Source of the DNA: Streptomyces albofaciens JCM 4342
GTDB taxonomy: Bacteria > Actinomycetota > Actinomycetes > Streptomycetales > Streptomycetaceae
Assembly: GCF_008634025.1 (NCBI RefSeq)
Contig: NZ_PDCM01000001.1
Span: 3,194,501-3,258,500, forward strand
Length of the DNA stretch: 64,000 nucleotides
Direction: 5' to 3'
The notes beneath the pieces were generated by a model. The model was given only the letters and a program-made list of their open reading frames with translations. It was not told the DNA's origin and did no database searches. The position numbers were made by a program, and so were the translations under genes. Positions within the stretch are counted from its first letter, which is position 1, and each line of letters starts with the position of its first letter. Below are positions 26,512-37,649 of this stretch, piece by piece.

Positions 26512-26874
26512 ATGAAGTTCAACTTGGGTGACTCGATCTGGGAGCTGATGCTGACGAAGCGTCCCTCCGGCACACACTTCTCGCAGTCGAGTACTCCGGG
26601 CGGAAAGAGCCCGCTGGCGCGGGATGACGACAACACGCTCAACACGCACGCCGTGCTGTTCGACGGCACCAAGACGACCTTGGCGATCGCCAGCACGTGC
26701 TTCGCGCTGGGGGTCGTTGTCGCGCCGCACGTCAAGAGCGGGCTGATCAGCCTTAAGTCGAAGCTGCGCCGCCGGGCGGACGAGACCACCGACACCGAGA
26801 CCCCCGTTCCCCTCACGGTTGTTGCGGAGGCCGAGCCGGAGCTGCCAGATCCCCCTCGACTGCGCGCTGTCTGA
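26512..26874 (+). CDS. Hypothetical protein with one membrane segment
   Basis: An ATG at 26512 opens 120 codons with one hydrophobic stretch (TTLAIASTCFALGVVVAPHV, about residues 54-75), a basic patch (SKLRRRADE) and a proline-rich acidic tail. No ribosome site is obvious and the family is not recognised. It ends three bases before an IS21 fragment on the other strand. Coding status is moderate. Confidence 0.45.
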   Translation: MKFNLGDSIWELMLTKRPSGTHFSQSSTPGGKSPLARDDDNTLNTHAVLFDGTKTTLAIASTCFALGVVVAPHVKSGLISLKSKLRRRADETTDTETPVPLTVVAEAEPELPDPPRLRAV

Positions 26875-26877
26875 CCG

Positions 26878-27320
26878 TCAGGCTAGGCACCGGCGCGGCC
26901 GCGAGGCCGGATCCGCAGGCCGATAGGCCGGCCGCAGGTCCCGGACACGGTTCTTGAGCACGGTCAGACCTCGGTCCCAGCCGATTCGTTCCGCGATCAC
27001 CGTCGCCGGCATCTCAGGCCACTGCTTGAGCAGTTCACGGATTTCCGGCTCGACCGCATCCACGATCGAGCCCTTCGGCGCCCGCTGGTACTTCGGAGGC
27101 GCGTCGTCCGCGATTGCCCTGCGGACAGTGTTCCTCGCGATCCCCAGCTTCCTCGCGATCGCCCGAGCCGGCATCTGCTCGGCCCGGCGAAGCCGGCGGA
27201 TCTCCGCCCAGTCCTCCACGCTGATCACCACTCCTCCCGGTCTGACTCAGCGAGCCAGCCCCTTGCAGGGGGTCAACTTTCAAGCGTCGCCCATGGTCCA
27301 CTTTTCAGCCGTCGCCGACA
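26878..27320 (-). mobile_element. IS21-family fragment with one terminus and istA 5' end
   Basis: The minus strand from 27320 begins TGTCGGCGACGGCTGAAAAG, then a second, similar repeat (GGCGACGCTTGAAAGTTGACC), the multiple-end pattern of IS21 elements. From 27231 it encodes the IstA helix-turn-helix: MVISVEDWAEIRRLRRAEQM, ARAIARKLGIARNTVRRAIA, GWDRGLTVLKNRVRDLRP. Similarity to IstA stops after DPASR near 26897; the frame ends at 26878. About 105 of ~400-500 IstA residues survive and istB is gone, so the element is dead. Confidence 0.8.
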
Positions 27321-27766
27321 CGTGATGGCCACGGAGTCGTGGGCCGTCCGAAATGACACCACGCCCGGCGGCGTGGGCTGGTCAGTCGCGGACCAGAGGG
27401 CGGTGCGTCTGCGGATCGTTCGCTGCTGGTTTGGTCCGACTGCCGAGCCGCCTGTGCGCGGGAAGTGTGTCGGGCACCCAACCGCTTGAGCTTGCGGCGT
27501 ACCTGCCTACCGAAGGCGAGCGGGTCGGTGGCTCCGGCCAGCAACGCCGCCTCGGCCCAGGTGCTGCCCGAGGAGTGGGCCCACATCAAGGTGACCAGCT
27601 GGTCCTCAGGCCGCAGTTGACCCAGAACCCTGACGACGCGAGGATCGTCAGGGCGTGCTCCCAGAGCCAGGGACCCCAGTTGGCGTAACCGCCACGCCGG
27701 AGGAAGTCCCTGGCGGACAGCAGGGCGACGCTGCCGTCGCGTGCACCACAGGCGCGTACGCGTCAT
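27305..27766 (-). CDS. Hypothetical HTH-like protein, end altered by IS21
   Basis: The minus-strand frame contains a convincing segment: RLRQLGSLALGARPDDPRVV, LRPEDQLVTLMWAHSSGSTW, AEAALLAGATDPLAFGRQVR, RKLKRLGARHTSRAQAA. This resembles a sigma region 4-like HTH seen in unnamed Streptomyces proteins. The last residues (RVGDG and stop) are supplied by the IS21 terminus at 27320, so the native C-terminus is missing or replaced. The first ~25 residues are Arg-rich and the start is uncertain. It may be a disrupted gene. Confidence 0.45.
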   Translation of the reverse strand: MTRTRLWCTRRQRRPAVRQGLPPAWRLRQLGSLALGARPDDPRVVRVLGQLRPEDQLVTLMWAHSSGSTWAEAALLAGATDPLAFGRQVRRKLKRLGARHTSRAQAARQSDQTSSERSADAPPSGPRLTSPRRRAWCHFGRPTTPWPSRVGDG

Positions 27767-28180
27767 CCGTGGGCAGGGCTATGCCGAATAGCGGACGCCG
27801 AACATGTTCAGCGTGGCGAACAGCGCGTCGATCCCTGGGAGTTCATCGCAAAGGGGGACGGAAGGGTGTCTCCAGCGGGTGGTGCGGCGGTCACAGGTGA
27901 TGCTCCTTGGTCGTAGCAACAGCTTCACCTCTAGGCCGGAGGGGAGGGTGTTCCGTCAAAAAACCACTCCTGTGGTTCTCGTCACATCACCACTGTGCGC
28001 CGGACTCAGTGGACGGCGGGACTCAGTTGACCCTGGTTGGATCTAAAAGGTCCAACCAGGGTCATCAGGCACTTTGCATGCCCTCGGTGGTGTCTGGTCT
28101 CTGTCGGCGTTCTGAAGCGATGTCGACGCGCTGGCGCCCGCGTTCGCGGGAGCTGTCACCAACGTCCTGACCCGTAAAAT
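27767..28180. other. Gene-free spacer before tniQ
   Basis: About 410 bp with no supported gene. It contains two related 14-bp stretches (GGACTCAGTGGACG and GGACTCAGTTGACC) around 28012-28033 and a perfect inverted repeat described separately. The local base composition is less GC-rich than its surroundings. It could hold the boundary between the transposition genes and their cargo. Confidence 0.4.
28028..28064. terminator. Perfect 14-bp inverted repeat, possible terminator
   Basis: TGACCCTGGTTGGA (28028-28041) and TCCAACCAGGGTCA (28051-28064) form a perfect 14-bp stem with a 9-base loop. It lies about 117 bp beyond the tniQ stop, so it could end the leftward tns transcript. There is no T-run on that strand, so another role (protein-binding palindrome) is possible. 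Confidence 0.45.
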
Positions 28181-30001
28181 CTAGGATTCACCGGCGGAAG
28201 CGGCTCCCGAGTCGATGGTGCTGGTGAGCTGGCGTGCGTAATCGCCAAGAACTCTCCGCAGGTCAGCGTAGTGCGGGAGTGGGTCGGGGCGGGTGAGTTG
28301 GAACCACGTGGTGCTCCGACGCTGCGCCCACCTCCGTCGCACGCTTGATGGCTGTCTAGCTGCGATGGTTCGTGGGGCGAAGAGATGCTCTCCCTGTGTC
28401 ACCTGGGTCCAGACGAAGACTGAGGCTTCCTGGCGTTTGCGGTCATCAAAGTCGGGTCGTATCGATCCCGGCAGTGGCTGCATCTTGTTGATCAGGACAA
28501 TCCAGGTGGTCCGGTCGAGTGCCCAGTCTTGAAGCGCCTCGCGTCTGCGCCGGTAGTCGACGAAGAGGTGCGGGTGCGCCCCCAGTTGCGAAGCAAGTTC
28601 CCGGAGTGCCGTATCGAGCTCGGTCGGATCGCAACCCGCTTGTGCCCAGAATCGGGGCTCGCTGGCAACCTTGAACTGGACCCGACTGGGGTTGATCCCA
28701 AGGAACGCTGCTGCGTCGCTCCGGGAGCCGCCCATAGACCACTGAACGAGTTGGACCGCGGCAGCCCGACGAAGGAACTTGGGAGCATGGCCAGAAAAGC
28801 GGGCGAGGTGGCGTTGATACCAGTCGTGCTCCAGGAACGCCGGGATGTGCTCAGCCCGGTAGTCGTCTCGAATCGGCGCCCGGATGCCCTGGCTGCCGCC
28901 AACCTTGCGGAAGGCACGTGTGAGGGGCTCGGTGGCCGCCTGCAACCGCTCGGAGCATGCATTCTCGTGTCGGGCCAGGAGCCGCACCCACGGTGTGTGG
29001 CTGGGGCTGGTTCGGAAGGCAGCTCGGATGAAATGTGATAAAACCCCGGAGAGGCCCTCGGCAGCAAGAACCTGGTCAGCGGCCTGCAGAACGGCGGCGC
29101 AGACAACCGGATCTCGCGGAGGCGCGTCGCGGGCCTGACGTTCGTGCGGTCCGCGCCGACCGCGGACATAGACATCGACTTTCTCGGCCGAGGCGGTGTC
29201 CATCAGTTCTCGCGCTTGCGGCCAGGATGTGCTGATCAGAGTGGCAACCACTCGCAGATCGGTGAAGTATGCAGCGGTCTCTGCCGCGGGCGCCGGCGAA
29301 GACAGACGGGTAAGAATGGCCTGTTGGAATCCGAGGGAGGCTGCAGTGGGCCGCGGCTGGACGCAATGCGGGCTGGCTTCGTTGAGCCATCCGCCGCAGG
29401 CTCGGGTCATCCGCTTCTTCGCATGCGGTTCAGCGGACGTCCACCGGCACTGCGCGGGATGAAGCGTATTGTCGTTGACTCGTGGGATCAGAAACTCGGA
29501 TCCGGAACTCGGCCGACCACAGTGCGGGCAGAACGGCTCCAGAAACTGCTCATGTCTGATGCAAGCGAAGACGACGGGCAAATGCCATGACTTGTGCCAA
29601 GGGCCTCCGTGCAGACGCTGGGTAGTTGTTGAATCGCCGGCCAGGCAAGAGGTGCAGAACCTCGGGGAGCTGAGGAACAGCCAGGGGTCTGCCCATGTGC
29701 GCTGGAACTGATCGAGGGAACGCATGATCGATGGATAGCGGTCATGCCAGGACAACAGGGTCAAGTGAGTGACTTCTTGTGGGGACAGTCCTGTCAGATG
29801 GGCGAAGCCCTCGACCTGCGACGGCGCGAGGTCCAACAGCAGTTTGCGGGAGATGCGGTTGCGGTGAAACCCGTTGGCCAAGCCCGCCATGCGGGCCAGG
29901 TGAAGAGGCGGAAGGCCGAGTCGGTGAGAAAGCCGAAGCAGATAGCTGACCAGGGATTCTCCCGTCAAGGGTTCGAGACTTCGGGGCAATGGATGCATCA
30001 C
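28181..30001 (-). CDS. tniQ: TniQ-family target-selection protein
   Basis: The 606-residue product begins MMHPLPRSLEPLTGESLVSY, a standard TniQ N-terminus. A zinc ribbon follows at about residues 112-162 (FCTSCLAGD, FACIRHEQFLEPFCPHC) and then a long C-terminal region with helix-turn-helix-like segments (SDAAAFLGINPSRVQF). TniQ/TnsD proteins recognise the target and recruit TnsC. It starts 11 bp after the tnsC stop and completes the tnsA-B-C-tniQ operon. Cargo lies downstream (leftward). Its own recognition site is unknown; the current insertion sits directly upstream of argC, but whether this protein chose it cannot be told here. Confidence 0.9.
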   Translation of the reverse strand: MMHPLPRSLEPLTGESLVSYLLRLSHRLGLPPLHLARMAGLANGFHRNRISRKLLLDLAPSQVEGFAHLTGLSPQEVTHLTLLSWHDRYPSIMRSLDQFQRTWADPWLFLSSPRFCTSCLAGDSTTTQRLHGGPWHKSWHLPVVFACIRHEQFLEPFCPHCGRPSSGSEFLIPRVNDNTLHPAQCRWTSAEPHAKKRMTRACGGWLNEASPHCVQPRPTAASLGFQQAILTRLSSPAPAAETAAYFTDLRVVATLISTSWPQARELMDTASAEKVDVYVRGRRGPHERQARDAPPRDPVVCAAVLQAADQVLAAEGLSGVLSHFIRAAFRTSPSHTPWVRLLARHENACSERLQAATEPLTRAFRKVGGSQGIRAPIRDDYRAEHIPAFLEHDWYQRHLARFSGHAPKFLRRAAAVQLVQWSMGGSRSDAAAFLGINPSRVQFKVASEPRFWAQAGCDPTELDTALRELASQLGAHPHLFVDYRRRREALQDWALDRTTWIVLINKMQPLPGSIRPDFDDRKRQEASVFVWTQVTQGEHLFAPRTIAARQPSSVRRRWAQRRSTTWFQLTRPDPLPHYADLRRVLGDYARQLTSTIDSGAASAGES

Positions 30002-30012
30002 GGCTCCATCCG

Positions 30013-31296
30013 TCAGGCGCCCGCGCGGGCAGCCGGGCCAGGGTCATCGAAAACGGTGTTTCGGGGTCGTTTCGCCCGCGTGGCCTTCTTGGCGGCGGTC
30101 TGTGGCGCGGCCGGGATCACGGGCTCATCCGGCGGCTGCTCTGGCGCGTCGCGCCGGAGCACGATCTCGTCCAGCAGGCTCTCGTCGATCATTTCCTTCC
30201 CGGACTCCATGGCTTCCTGGGCGCCGTCTTCGAGCAGGCGTCCCAGCAGGCCGATGACACCGCCGGTGCGACGCATCAAGTACTCCGGCATACTGCCGTC
30301 GGTGAGCATGCCCTGCGTCGCGTTCATCAGCCGCAGGTGCTTCTCGATTCCCTTCAGGTGATTGACGAAGGCCGCGATCTGTTCCGGGGTGGTGTAGCGG
30401 AACCGGTCGATCTCGATGAGCTCGAAGCGGTGTTCCGTCTGGGTGACCTCCAAACCGTGGATGCGGGTCGACTCCAGCGGTGGCATCTCCCATTGCCGGG
30501 TTTTCTTGTTCCACTTAGCCTCACGGAGCAGCCCGATGCCCGAGATGTTGACGCCGGTCAGGATCAGAGTGACGTCCAGGCTCATAAATGCCCGCATCAG
30601 GTCGAGGACGTCCTGGTCGTCGGCTCTGTGCATCCGCAGCCGGTTGATGTCGTCCAGAATCAGAGCTTTGACGCCATGGTCATAAAGGGAGTCGGCGACC
30701 TGCCGTACCAGTTCCGGCAGAGTGGCCGACTTGCGGGTCGGGGCCCGGAAGAAGCCTAAGATCGACGTGCAAAGGCTTTTCGGGGTTGCTGTCACCGGGG
30801 TCGAGACATAGACGACCGGTGCGTGGAGATCACGGGTGCCCGGCAGAGCCTGGGGGTTGAGGTGGCTGTGGAGTTCCAGCCACTGCTTTTCAAAGACGGC
30901 TCCGGCTGAGCAGACAGACGCGGTCTTGCCGTAGTTGCCCCAGCCGCTGATCATGACGCCGGCGCGGGTCGGGTCGTTCTTCTTCCTCGTGTTGCCGCTC
31001 AACCGGCGCCGGATCAGCTTGCCGACCTTGTCGTGCATGGGGGTGTCCTGCAGCGGGAGGTTCGCGTTAGTCAGCTCCCGGTAGAGGTCGTAGTCGTACT
31101 GGCGGCTCTCAGGGAGCATCGACCACTGCTGCGGGGAGATCGTCGGAGCGGGGACGAGTAGGTCGTAGCGGGTGCGGTAGTGCTGCCAGCCGGCGTAGGT
31201 GTCGAGGGGCGGGCGGGTGCCCAGGATCAGCTCGGCGATCCTGGCTCGTGAAGGCAGGCCGTCCAGCGGATCATCGTGAGAGAGGGCTCGGGTCAC
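30013..31296 (-). CDS. tnsC: TnsC/TniB-type AAA+ ATPase
   Basis: The 427-residue product starts at a GTG overlapping the tnsB stop by 4 bp. Walker A is SGWGNYGKTASVC (~115-127), Walker B ALILDDINRLRMH, and a sensor-like LILTGVNISG follows. TnsC bridges the TniQ-bound target and the TnsA-TnsB transposase, with ATP controlling activation. The C-terminal tail (RNTVFDDPGPAARAGA) is shared with the truncated copy at 1695-1870. The gene looks intact. Confidence 0.92.
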   Translation of the reverse strand: MTRALSHDDPLDGLPSRARIAELILGTRPPLDTYAGWQHYRTRYDLLVPAPTISPQQWSMLPESRQYDYDLYRELTNANLPLQDTPMHDKVGKLIRRRLSGNTRKKNDPTRAGVMISGWGNYGKTASVCSAGAVFEKQWLELHSHLNPQALPGTRDLHAPVVYVSTPVTATPKSLCTSILGFFRAPTRKSATLPELVRQVADSLYDHGVKALILDDINRLRMHRADDQDVLDLMRAFMSLDVTLILTGVNISGIGLLREAKWNKKTRQWEMPPLESTRIHGLEVTQTEHRFELIEIDRFRYTTPEQIAAFVNHLKGIEKHLRLMNATQGMLTDGSMPEYLMRRTGGVIGLLGRLLEDGAQEAMESGKEMIDESLLDEIVLRRDAPEQPPDEPVIPAAPQTAAKKATRAKRPRNTVFDDPGPAARAGA

Positions 31297-33584
31297 GTGT
31301 CGTCCTCCTGGACAGGTGTATCGGCTTCCGAGTCGTCGGGGGGCGGAAGCCGGAACATGGGACGCCGGTTTAGGGCCTCGTGCAGCGTTGCCGGGGCCAC
31401 GGGCTTGACGTCGGCGAGGGCTTCTTCGCGTCGTCGACGGCGGTCGGCGTCGACCGCGTGGTCGATCGAGCGGGCGTGCTCGGCCCAGGCCGCGGGCATC
31501 TCAGCCCGAGCTGGCTCATCCGCGATGGCGGGTGCGGCGGGGCGGTCAGCGGCCGCAGCCTGTGCGCGGGTGATCTCGCGGGCTTGGGCGACGCGCTGCT
31601 TCTTTCCGGCCTTCTGCTTGGCCTGGGTGGGCCATTGATCGACTGGGGTGACCGAGCCGAGGATCCCGAGCAGATGTTCCAAGAGCTGGCTCTCAGAGTG
31701 AATCCTGATCTTGTTCGCCCTCACGCGTGTCAGCAGGGCGTCGGCGGTCTTGTCCGAGAATGCGGGGATCTCGCCTTCGGGCGGCAGCCCTCGCCAGCGC
31801 AGGATGTGCCAGGTCTCGTGGTCGGCAGGGTCCTGGAAGAAGACCTGCCGGCGGTCCCTTCGGTCACTGCGGACTACCCACTTGCCCGCGTGTTTGCCGC
31901 CTCGAGCGGAAGGGTGCAGGAAGCGCGGCTCATCGAGGACCGGGTGGTGATACCAGAGCCCGAGGATCTTCACCCCGCGTCGCGGATGGATCTTCACGTG
32001 GTGTTTGCGCAGGACCTTGTAGTAGAAGCTTGGTTCGGGGAAGTCCAGGTCGAAGCCGCCCTGTTCCATCGCCGCAGCGAACAGGGTGTTGGGGCTGTGG
32101 TCATCACCCGGCGCCCAGCTCGGGGCGTATTCGCCTAGTTTGCGGTTCTGCCAGATCTGGACGATCCAGGTCGCGATAATGTGCTCGGCCTGTGCGAGCG
32201 TGAGGCTCGCATCGCGTTCCGGGTCGGCCCCGCGGTCCGCGACATCGCCGCCGGTGAAGCCCAGCAGGTGCTCGAAGAGCATGGTCTGGATGGTGAGGAA
32301 CTGGCGCTCGACTGCGAACTTGTCGGTCTGCCGCAGGACGCGAGCGGGCAGGATCCGGCAGCCGATCTCCCGTTCGGCTTCCATCAGGTCGTGGTTCTTG
32401 TAGGGGCCGCCGTGGTCGGTGGTGACCGTCTCCGGGGCAAAGAACGGCAGAGCGGCGACCCGGTGCCCGGTGAACTCGGCGATCACCTCGGCCGACACCC
32501 CTGCGTAGGGCCATTCCATGTCCTCGCCCCAGCCGTCGCGCATCGGAAGCGGCAGCATCACGTCCCGCAGCAGCATCGCGATGTCGACCGAGGTGTCGGA
32601 CTGGAGCGTGAGCCGGAAGGCCGGCAGCCCGTGCGTGTAGAGATCGAGCGCGAGGGTCAACGTCGCGGTGACCGCGTCCCCGAACACGGTCTCGCGCAGC
32701 TTCACCGGCATCGGGGTCGAGTCCAGCACCAGAACTTGGCCCGGCCGGTGGACCACCATCCGGCCGGAGACCCCAGCCTCCGCGGCGGCCTCGGCCGTCC
32801 GCGCGTAACGCGGCCGGGCTCCGCCGGGGCCGAACCACTCCGCCCCGACGTGGTCGAGCGTCGAGCGGGAAGGGATCTTCTTGATCGGAAACGCAGGGAA
32901 CCGCTCGCTCATGTACTGGTGCATCAACCGGTGCTTGGCGGACATGCTCAGGCGGGCGCGTTCGTTGCACTCGGCCTTGACGGCGAAGATCGCCTCGCGG
33001 ACCTCCTCGGTGATGCTGCGGTGCCCGCTGCGTCGCCGTGTCCAGCGCCCGTCCGCGCAGGCCAGCAGAAGACTGTCGCGCGAAAGCGCCGACAGGCGCT
33101 CCAGCGTCCGGTAGCTGAGGTGCTGCAGACCAAGACGGACCGCCTCCGGGCGAGGCATCGCCTTTATCTCTGCGGCCTTTGCGTAGCGGCGCTGGGTCAG
33201 CGTCGTGCGGTCCGGATCGTAGGCGGGCCGGGGCTCACCTGGCAGGGCCCGAGCCGGATGGCCCTCCCGGAACCCCCTCTCGGCTTCTAGCACATGCGAA
33301 GCCCGCAGCCGGGCCCGTTCCAACTGGTCCTCGGTCAGGTCGGCCAGTGTCCTCGGCTGCCGGGAGACCGGCGACGGGCGACCCGCCTCTTCGGCCGTCG
33401 CCAGGAGCCGCAGATCGGGATGGTTGAGGAGCCAGCGGAACGAGCGGGTCTCCGTGCGGCCGTCGTCATCCACGAGGAGGAGCCGGCCGAACTGGCCATG
33501 GACGCCTTCGATCGTCCACTCGACGCCGTTGAGCGTGACCCGCCTGCCAGGCGCGATCTGCAAGAATCCTCTCGCTGCCATCAC
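31293..33584 (-). CDS. tnsB: TnsB-type DDE transposase
   Basis: The 763-residue protein carries the retroviral-integrase catalytic core: first Asp in VLVLDSTPMPVKL, second in TVTTDHGGPYKN, and the Glu in DKFAVERQFLTIQ. It is followed by a Mu-type C-terminal beta domain and a tail that would contact TnsC (to DDSEADTPVQEDDT). N-terminal helix-turn-helix modules bind the transposon ends. The start overlaps the tnsA stop (ATGA). TnsB makes the 3' strand cuts and joins them to target DNA. It appears intact, so mobility is limited mainly by the broken tnsA. Confidence 0.93.
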   Translation of the reverse strand: MMAARGFLQIAPGRRVTLNGVEWTIEGVHGQFGRLLLVDDDGRTETRSFRWLLNHPDLRLLATAEEAGRPSPVSRQPRTLADLTEDQLERARLRASHVLEAERGFREGHPARALPGEPRPAYDPDRTTLTQRRYAKAAEIKAMPRPEAVRLGLQHLSYRTLERLSALSRDSLLLACADGRWTRRRSGHRSITEEVREAIFAVKAECNERARLSMSAKHRLMHQYMSERFPAFPIKKIPSRSTLDHVGAEWFGPGGARPRYARTAEAAAEAGVSGRMVVHRPGQVLVLDSTPMPVKLRETVFGDAVTATLTLALDLYTHGLPAFRLTLQSDTSVDIAMLLRDVMLPLPMRDGWGEDMEWPYAGVSAEVIAEFTGHRVAALPFFAPETVTTDHGGPYKNHDLMEAEREIGCRILPARVLRQTDKFAVERQFLTIQTMLFEHLLGFTGGDVADRGADPERDASLTLAQAEHIIATWIVQIWQNRKLGEYAPSWAPGDDHSPNTLFAAAMEQGGFDLDFPEPSFYYKVLRKHHVKIHPRRGVKILGLWYHHPVLDEPRFLHPSARGGKHAGKWVVRSDRRDRRQVFFQDPADHETWHILRWRGLPPEGEIPAFSDKTADALLTRVRANKIRIHSESQLLEHLLGILGSVTPVDQWPTQAKQKAGKKQRVAQAREITRAQAAAADRPAAPAIADEPARAEMPAAWAEHARSIDHAVDADRRRRREEALADVKPVAPATLHEALNRRPMFRLPPPDDSEADTPVQEDDT

Positions 33585-34305
33585 GCCGCCCAGATCAGCG
33601 AGCTGTCCCGCAGGGGACTGCCCAGGTCAACACCTAGCTCGCGCTGCCAGAGCAGCCGGACAATGTTCGCCCGGCCCACAGAAGGCACGCTGGTCGCGCC
33701 CGCCAGCTCGGAGAACGTCATCACCTGCCCCTGCTGCCCGCCGATGGCGGAGAGCAGCTGGTCTCGCGTGCCGAGCAGGTCGGCCGTCGGCCGTCGGCGC
33801 GAGGACAGGTGATCGAGGACGCTCCAGACATGCGGGCGCCAGCCCGCGACTACCGAGTACCGCCAGCCGCAGGCCGCCGCCACTTCCCTGGCCGCCGCGA
33901 ACTTCAGTGCGTCCTCTTCCTTGATCAGCTCCATCGGGCGCACGTCCAGCAACCACATTCCGCCGCCGATCACGGCCAGAAAGTCCGGGATGTGCCAGGC
34001 CTGCCCGCCCACATGCTCGAAGTCCACCCGGAACGGCTGTGACAGCACCTCCGATGCCCTCAAGAAGTCCAGCGCGACCAGCAGCCGCATCTCCTCCAGC
34101 GACTCAAAGCCGTGCTTCCTGCCCGTAGAGGCCATCACTTCAAGCCCGGGGCGGTGCCGCTGTTTCGCCTGCCACGTGAACCCGCGCATTGGGCGGGACG
34201 ACAGCACCGGTACGTGGGCCATATCCCGGATCGGCCAGCAGACCTTGCCGTCGCCCACCTGCCATGTCGAGCTCCACCGACGTACCCAGTCGTCCCCGAG
34301 CCTAA

Positions 34306-35164
34306 GACGTTGTTTCAGTTGGTGAGCTTGCGATAGCTGATGAGTGCTGCGGCGATGCCGACGAAGGCGAGGAAGTGCTCGGCCTTGCGCTCGTAACGGC
34401 GGTGCAGGCGGCGGCAGCCGGCCAGCCAGGACACGGTTCTCTCAACCACCCAACGGTGACGGCCCAGCCGCTGTGAAGACTCGGCACCCTTACGGGCGAT
34501 GCGGTGACGGATGCCCCGCTCACGAAGCCATCTTCGCAGGTGAGGGTAGTCGTAGCCCTTGTCGGCGTGCAGCTTGGCCGGCCGTCGGCGGCGAGGCCCG
34601 CGGCGGGAACGGATGGGCGGAATGCCACGCACCAGCGGCTGCAGGCCCAGGCTGTCGTGCGTGTTGGCGGCGGAGATGCCCAGCGACAGCGGCAGCCCGT
34701 TGCGGTCGGTGATCAGGTGGATTTTCGATCCGCTCTTGCCGCGGTCGGTCGGATTCGGTCCGGTCAACGGCCCCCTTTTGCCGCCCTGAGGCTGACGGAG
34801 TCGATCGCACACCGCGACCAGTCCAGCTCACCGCGGGCGCCCAGCTCGTCGAGGAGCACCCGGTGGAGCCTGGCCCAGACACGGCCCCGGCTCCAGTGGG
34901 CGAAGCGCCGGTAGACGGTCGGCCAGGCCGGACCGAAGACCGGCGGCAGCTGCCGCCAGGTGCAGCCCGAGGTCGCCACGAAGATGACCGCGGCCAGCAC
35001 CTCACGGTCCCCGGACCGCCGCCGGCCACCGCCCTGCGGACGCCTGACCTCCGTGGGCGGCACCACCCGCCGGAACAACTCCCACAACTCATCGGGAACC
35101 AGCCGTTCCACCAAGCCCACCATGAACCGCTCAACGACTCGCCAGCACCAAAGGAAACGCTGTC
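34306..35164 (-). mobile_element. IS5-family insertion sequence in tnsA
   Basis: The element is 859 bp. The inward-reading ends are GACGTTGTTTCAGTTGGTG (left) and GACAGCGTTTCCTTTGGTG (right), an imperfect inverted repeat. TAA is duplicated on both sides (34303-34305 and 35165-35167), the three-base TNA duplication seen in some IS5 subgroups. Both ends, the duplication and the transposase frames look fresh, so the insertion is probably recent. Target: codon 33/34 of tnsA. Confidence 0.92.
34315..35123 (-). CDS. IS5-family transposase, two frames with -1 frameshift
   Basis: Frame 1 starts at the ATG at 35123 (MVGLVERLVPDELWELFRRV) and carries the first catalytic Asp (ELDWSRCAIDSVSL); it ends at 34764. 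Frame 2 (to 34315) supplies GPNPTDRGKSGSKIHLITDR, the second Asp (LHADKGYDYP) and the Glu (RHRWVVERTVSWL). The frames overlap at a run reading CAAAAGGGGGC on the coding strand (34771-34780). A -1 slip there (A AAA GGG) would fuse them into one ~269-residue DDE transposase. This two-frame layout is standard for many Streptomyces IS5 elements. Confidence 0.88.
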
Positions 35165-35301
35165 TAAGTCGATCCCGAAGTCCGACGTCCCCGTTGTATG
35201 CCGTGACAAGCTGGTCCAGATGACTCGAATCCGACGGGATCTGCGCCCTCGTTACCTCGCTCACTCACCCACAGCAGCACTACTCGGTCGATGAAGGGGC
35301 C

Positions 35302-35393
35302 AGTTCTTCGTAACTGGTCGCAACGGAGCGTCACGAGACCAAGATCCGCCCACTGAAACTCTCATCCGCCAACTAAAAGTCGCAGTCACAACA
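35302..35393. repeat. Right end of the Tn7-like element
   Basis: Read inward from 35393 the DNA begins TGTTGTGACTGCGAC, with the TGT terminus expected of Tn7-like ends. Two TnsB-like sites, ATCCGCCCACTGAAA (from 35344) and ATCCGCCAACTAAAA (from 35364), are 20 bp apart. Farther in is a palindrome, CCAGTT (35302-35307) and AACTGG (35314-35319), which may regulate the tns operon. If 35393 is the last base, the five-base target duplication would be GGGTG (35394-35398). The matching left end was not found in the window. Confidence 0.65.
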
Positions 35394-35415
35394 GGGTGGA
35401 CCACCCGCATCCCGT

Positions 35416-37645
<2,230 letters not shown>

Positions 37646-37649
<4 letters not shown>

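Larger units (their letters stand above)
33581..35264 (-). pseudogene. tnsA: TnsA endonuclease gene split by IS5-type insertion
   Basis: The gene begins at the ATG at 35264 (MSEVTRAQIPSDSSHLDQLV) and reads 33 codons to an IS5-type element. Removing the element plus one TAA copy joins the frame exactly: VGLRDRL then RLGDDWVRRWSSTWQVGDG, on to KVCWPIRDMAHVPVLSSRPM and the stop at 33581. The restored protein is ~273 residues. It has the TnsA-type nuclease core: Glu in FESLEEMRL, Asp in WHIPDFLAV, and LLDVRP where Tn7 TnsA has a lysine. The 3' part (33581-34258) remains open and has a GTG, so a truncated product with all catalytic residues is possible. TnsA cuts the 5' strands; without it, transposition would be expected to form cointegrates. 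Confidence 0.88.

Noticed and set aside
34764..35264. Reading 34764-35264 as one transposase with a long N-terminus
   Set aside because: Residues before the ATG at 35123 belong partly to tnsA; the IS boundary and TAA duplication at 35165-35167 prove a chimeric frame.
1..35393. CRISPR array or Cas genes (Tn7-like elements can be CRISPR-guided)
   Set aside because: No regularly spaced ~30-bp repeats and no Cas motifs were seen; target choice must rest on TniQ.
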